Below, one piece after another: positions 62,628 through 64,000 of a DNA stretch of 64,000 nt. The position numbers were made by a program, and so were the translations under genes. Origin of the DNA: Burkholderia plantarii (GTDB lineage Bacteria > Pseudomonadota > Gammaproteobacteria > Burkholderiales > Burkholderiaceae); contig NZ_CP007213.1 of the NCBI RefSeq assembly GCF_001411805.1, forward strand, positions 124,001-188,000, written 5' to 3'. Position 1 is the stretch's first letter. Every line of letters starts with the position of its first letter. The notes under the pieces were generated by a model. It was given only the letters and a program-made list of their open reading frames with translations, did not search any database and was not told where the DNA came from.

Positions 62628-63197
62628 TCAACTGCCGTCGAAGCTGTCCAGCCCGAATTTCTCGCCCTGCTTGATGCCGAAGTCGGCCTCGTTGCTGATG
62701 GGCGTAAAGCCGTTGTCGAACTCGCAGGTCTTGGTCGCGATCAGCTTGTCGTTGCGGAACACGCCGATCTCGGGCGGCTGCACCGCATTGGAGACGACGT
62801 AGGTATAGGCGCCGTTGCTGAAGGTCAGATGCTTGCCGATCCCGTCGCGGAAATGATTGACGGTGAGGATATGGAATACATCGCCCGGCGCGGCTTGCGA
62901 GGCCGGAAACCTGAACGCCGAAGCGGCATCGTGGCCGTAGCGATACTGCACGTAGCCGCTGTCGGCGGCGCTATTGTCCTTGGCGCAGACCGAAGCGTAG
63001 TCCTTGCTGTGCTCGATCTTGCAGGAGAAGTAGATCGTCTCGTCGCTGCCGCACAGCGAGTGCGGTCGGAAATTCTCACCGTGGGCGCTCGGTGCGACGG
63101 CGCAGGCAGCAAGTAATGCTGTCATTGCCGGCAGCGTTAGCGCATCAATCATCGAGACGCATGCCGTAGTCGTGTGTAATCGATGGTGGCGATGCAT
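62628..63197 (-). CDS. Secreted or lipoprotein of unknown function (paralogue 2)
   Basis: Up to 189 residues; a start at 63152 (MIDALTLPAM) would give a more compact signal peptide, but the 63197 start is nine bases from the preceding stop and has a weak AAGAG. TALLAAC fits a lipobox, so it may be lipid-anchored. The mature part repeats the pattern of the opposing gene: LCGSDETIYFSC, SVCAKDN, GYVQYRYG, FRFPASQ and FSNGAYTYVVSNAV. Function unknown; it is probably co-transcribed with the SH3-domain gene upstream. Confidence 0.78.
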   Translation of the reverse strand: MHRHHRLHTTTACVSMIDALTLPAMTALLAACAVAPSAHGENFRPHSLCGSDETIYFSCKIEHSKDYASVCAKDNSAADSGYVQYRYGHDAASAFRFPASQAAPGDVFHILTVNHFRDGIGKHLTFSNGAYTYVVSNAVQPPEIGVFRNDKLIATKTCEFDNGFTPISNEADFGIKQGEKFGLDSFDGS

Positions 63198-63206
63198 AAC
63201 ACTCTT

Positions 63207-64000
63207 TTAGTGCGTGACGTCTGCGCTTTGTAGCCATGCTTCGATAGGCGGTTTTCCGGAGCGCTCATAGCGGATATGCAGCCAGCCGCCGTTTCCTGTG
63301 CCAATGATCGTGACGTGATCTCCGCGAATCAGATAGCCATGATGGACGCTGCCCACCGACGGTTGCGCGAATAGCTGGGCGCGTTCCGATTTCACGGTTG
63401 CCGGTTGACCTCCGTCGACGGGGGGAGGCTGCTGCGTTGTCTTATTCGACGGTGTTGGGTTATCGGTCCGACTCAGTGCAGCCTCGATCTGGGAGTAATA
63501 ACGCTGATTTGTGGCGCTGGGCGGATCGCATGCTTTCAAATTATCAAGACCGAGAGCCACGTCAATCAATGATTTGATGTCGTGATTTTGAGAGACGCTA
63601 AATCGAGTCCATACGTCTTTGGCTGTGGGTTTCGATATGTCACTCACCAATTTTGATTTTCCGGAGCCCAAGGCATCGTGCCATCCGTTCCCCGTAGGAT
63701 CCCATTCGCCGCCGCATATATCGCCCGAATCATCTCGCACCACGCAACCTGTAGCGGTATCGAGAATCGGACAGAATTGTCGACTGGTAGTGGTTGATTT
63801 GCCGCTCTCGTCCGCGTCGAGCACACCGTTGCGGGTCAAATTAAGTGCGATATACCGGCCGTCTGCAGATATCGCATGCTTGATCGGTAGAGAAAAAATA
63901 ACGCCGCCATCTGTAGTGAGTGCTTCGTCGGGCACGACTCGGGAACGAGTACCTGCTGCGCTTATGAATGTGAGGTGTGTCCAGCCTGGGCCGAATAATT
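63207..64000 (-). CDS. SH3-domain protein of unknown function (cut by right edge)
   Basis: The frame is open from the stop at 63207 to the window end, so the gene almost certainly begins outside; a GTG at 63935 is in frame but the sequence before it (GPGWTHLTFISAAGTRSR) reads as continuous protein. The C-terminal ~65 residues are a bacterial SH3 domain (SERAQLFAQPSVGSVHHGYL, HVTIIGTGNGGWLHIRYE). Before it is a Pro/Thr-rich linker, and the N-terminal part has four cysteines (FCPI, TGCVV, DICGG, KACDP). Base composition is clearly lower in GC than in the rest of the window. No function can be assigned; association with the secreted paralogue is suggested by the 9-base spacing. Confidence 0.75.
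   Translation of the reverse strand, partial: LFGPGWTHLTFISAAGTRSRVVPDEALTTDGGVIFSLPIKHAISADGRYIALNLTRNGVLDADESGKSTTTSRQFCPILDTATGCVVRDDSGDICGGEWDPTGNGWHDALGSGKSKLVSDISKPTAKDVWTRFSVSQNHDIKSLIDVALGLDNLKACDPPSATNQRYYSQIEAALSRTDNPTPSNKTTQQPPPVDGGQPATVKSERAQLFAQPSVGSVHHGYLIRGDHVTIIGTGNGGWLHIRYERSGKPPIEAWLQSADVTH

Noticed and set aside
1..64000. CRISPR arrays, insertion sequences, tRNA and rRNA genes
   Set aside because: Looked for direct-repeat arrays, transposase genes with terminal repeats and cloverleaf-like or rRNA sequence; none seen by eye.

Overview
The window is very GC-rich, densely packed DNA of a Burkholderia-type betaproteobacterium. The evidence is the codon use, the classical Burkholderia trimeric porin, the abundance of IclR/SDR/MFS genes and a large NRPS-PKS locus. 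A member of the plant-associated gladioli/glumae/plantarii group is my best guess, but no species-level marker is present. I see no rRNA, tRNA, CRISPR array or insertion sequence.

Region 1 (1-19.85 kb, all minus strand) is a lipopeptide/polyketide assembly line read right to left. Its genes are a small two-helix membrane protein, a cysteine-free carboxymuconolactone-decarboxylase-like protein, an O-carbamoyltransferase, an SGNH-hydrolase/TPR protein, an MFS exporter, a FAAL-ACP-C-A-PCP synthetase, a docking-C-A-PCP-C-A-PCP synthetase, and a type I PKS that runs off the left edge just after its KS domain. The genes are tightly spaced and partly overlapping. The implied product is a fatty-acyl tripeptide extended by at least one ketide and probably carbamoylated. 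I cannot match it to a named compound.

Region 2 (20.6-41.4 kb) is catabolic. A GNAT acetyltransferase stands alone. A NicC-like flavin monooxygenase with its own IclR regulator diverges from an operon of an aromatic-acid-type MFS importer, two small proteins, a Rieske oxygenase, a Rid protein and the matching ferredoxin reductase. Then come an IclR regulator, a porin, and a long operon: SDR, cupin, alpha/beta hydrolase, a second IclR paralogue, SDR, ThDP enzyme, aspartate dehydrogenase, aldehyde dehydrogenase and a two-domain VOC dioxygenase, followed by a chemoreceptor. Three promoter regions (importer, porin, SDR operon) carry the same GTTCC-N6-GGAAC-type palindrome at the same distance from the -10 box. 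This ties importer, porin and enzymes into one regulon.

Region 3 (41.9-56.8 kb) is mixed: a beta-propeller-like lipoprotein, a hipBA toxin-antitoxin pair, cysQ, a LysR regulator, an alpha/beta-hydrolase fused to a SnoaL domain through a minisatellite-encoded linker, an amidase and two SDRs around a pair of CTAAC palindromes, and an ssuABC-type sulfonate transporter divergent from an FMN-dependent monooxygenase.

Region 4 (56.9-64 kb) has a torCAD-like respiratory operon whose TorC has lost the tetraheme NapC-type half and carries a diheme cytochrome instead. It is followed by two related secreted proteins facing each other and an SH3-domain protein cut by the right edge, in noticeably less GC-rich DNA.
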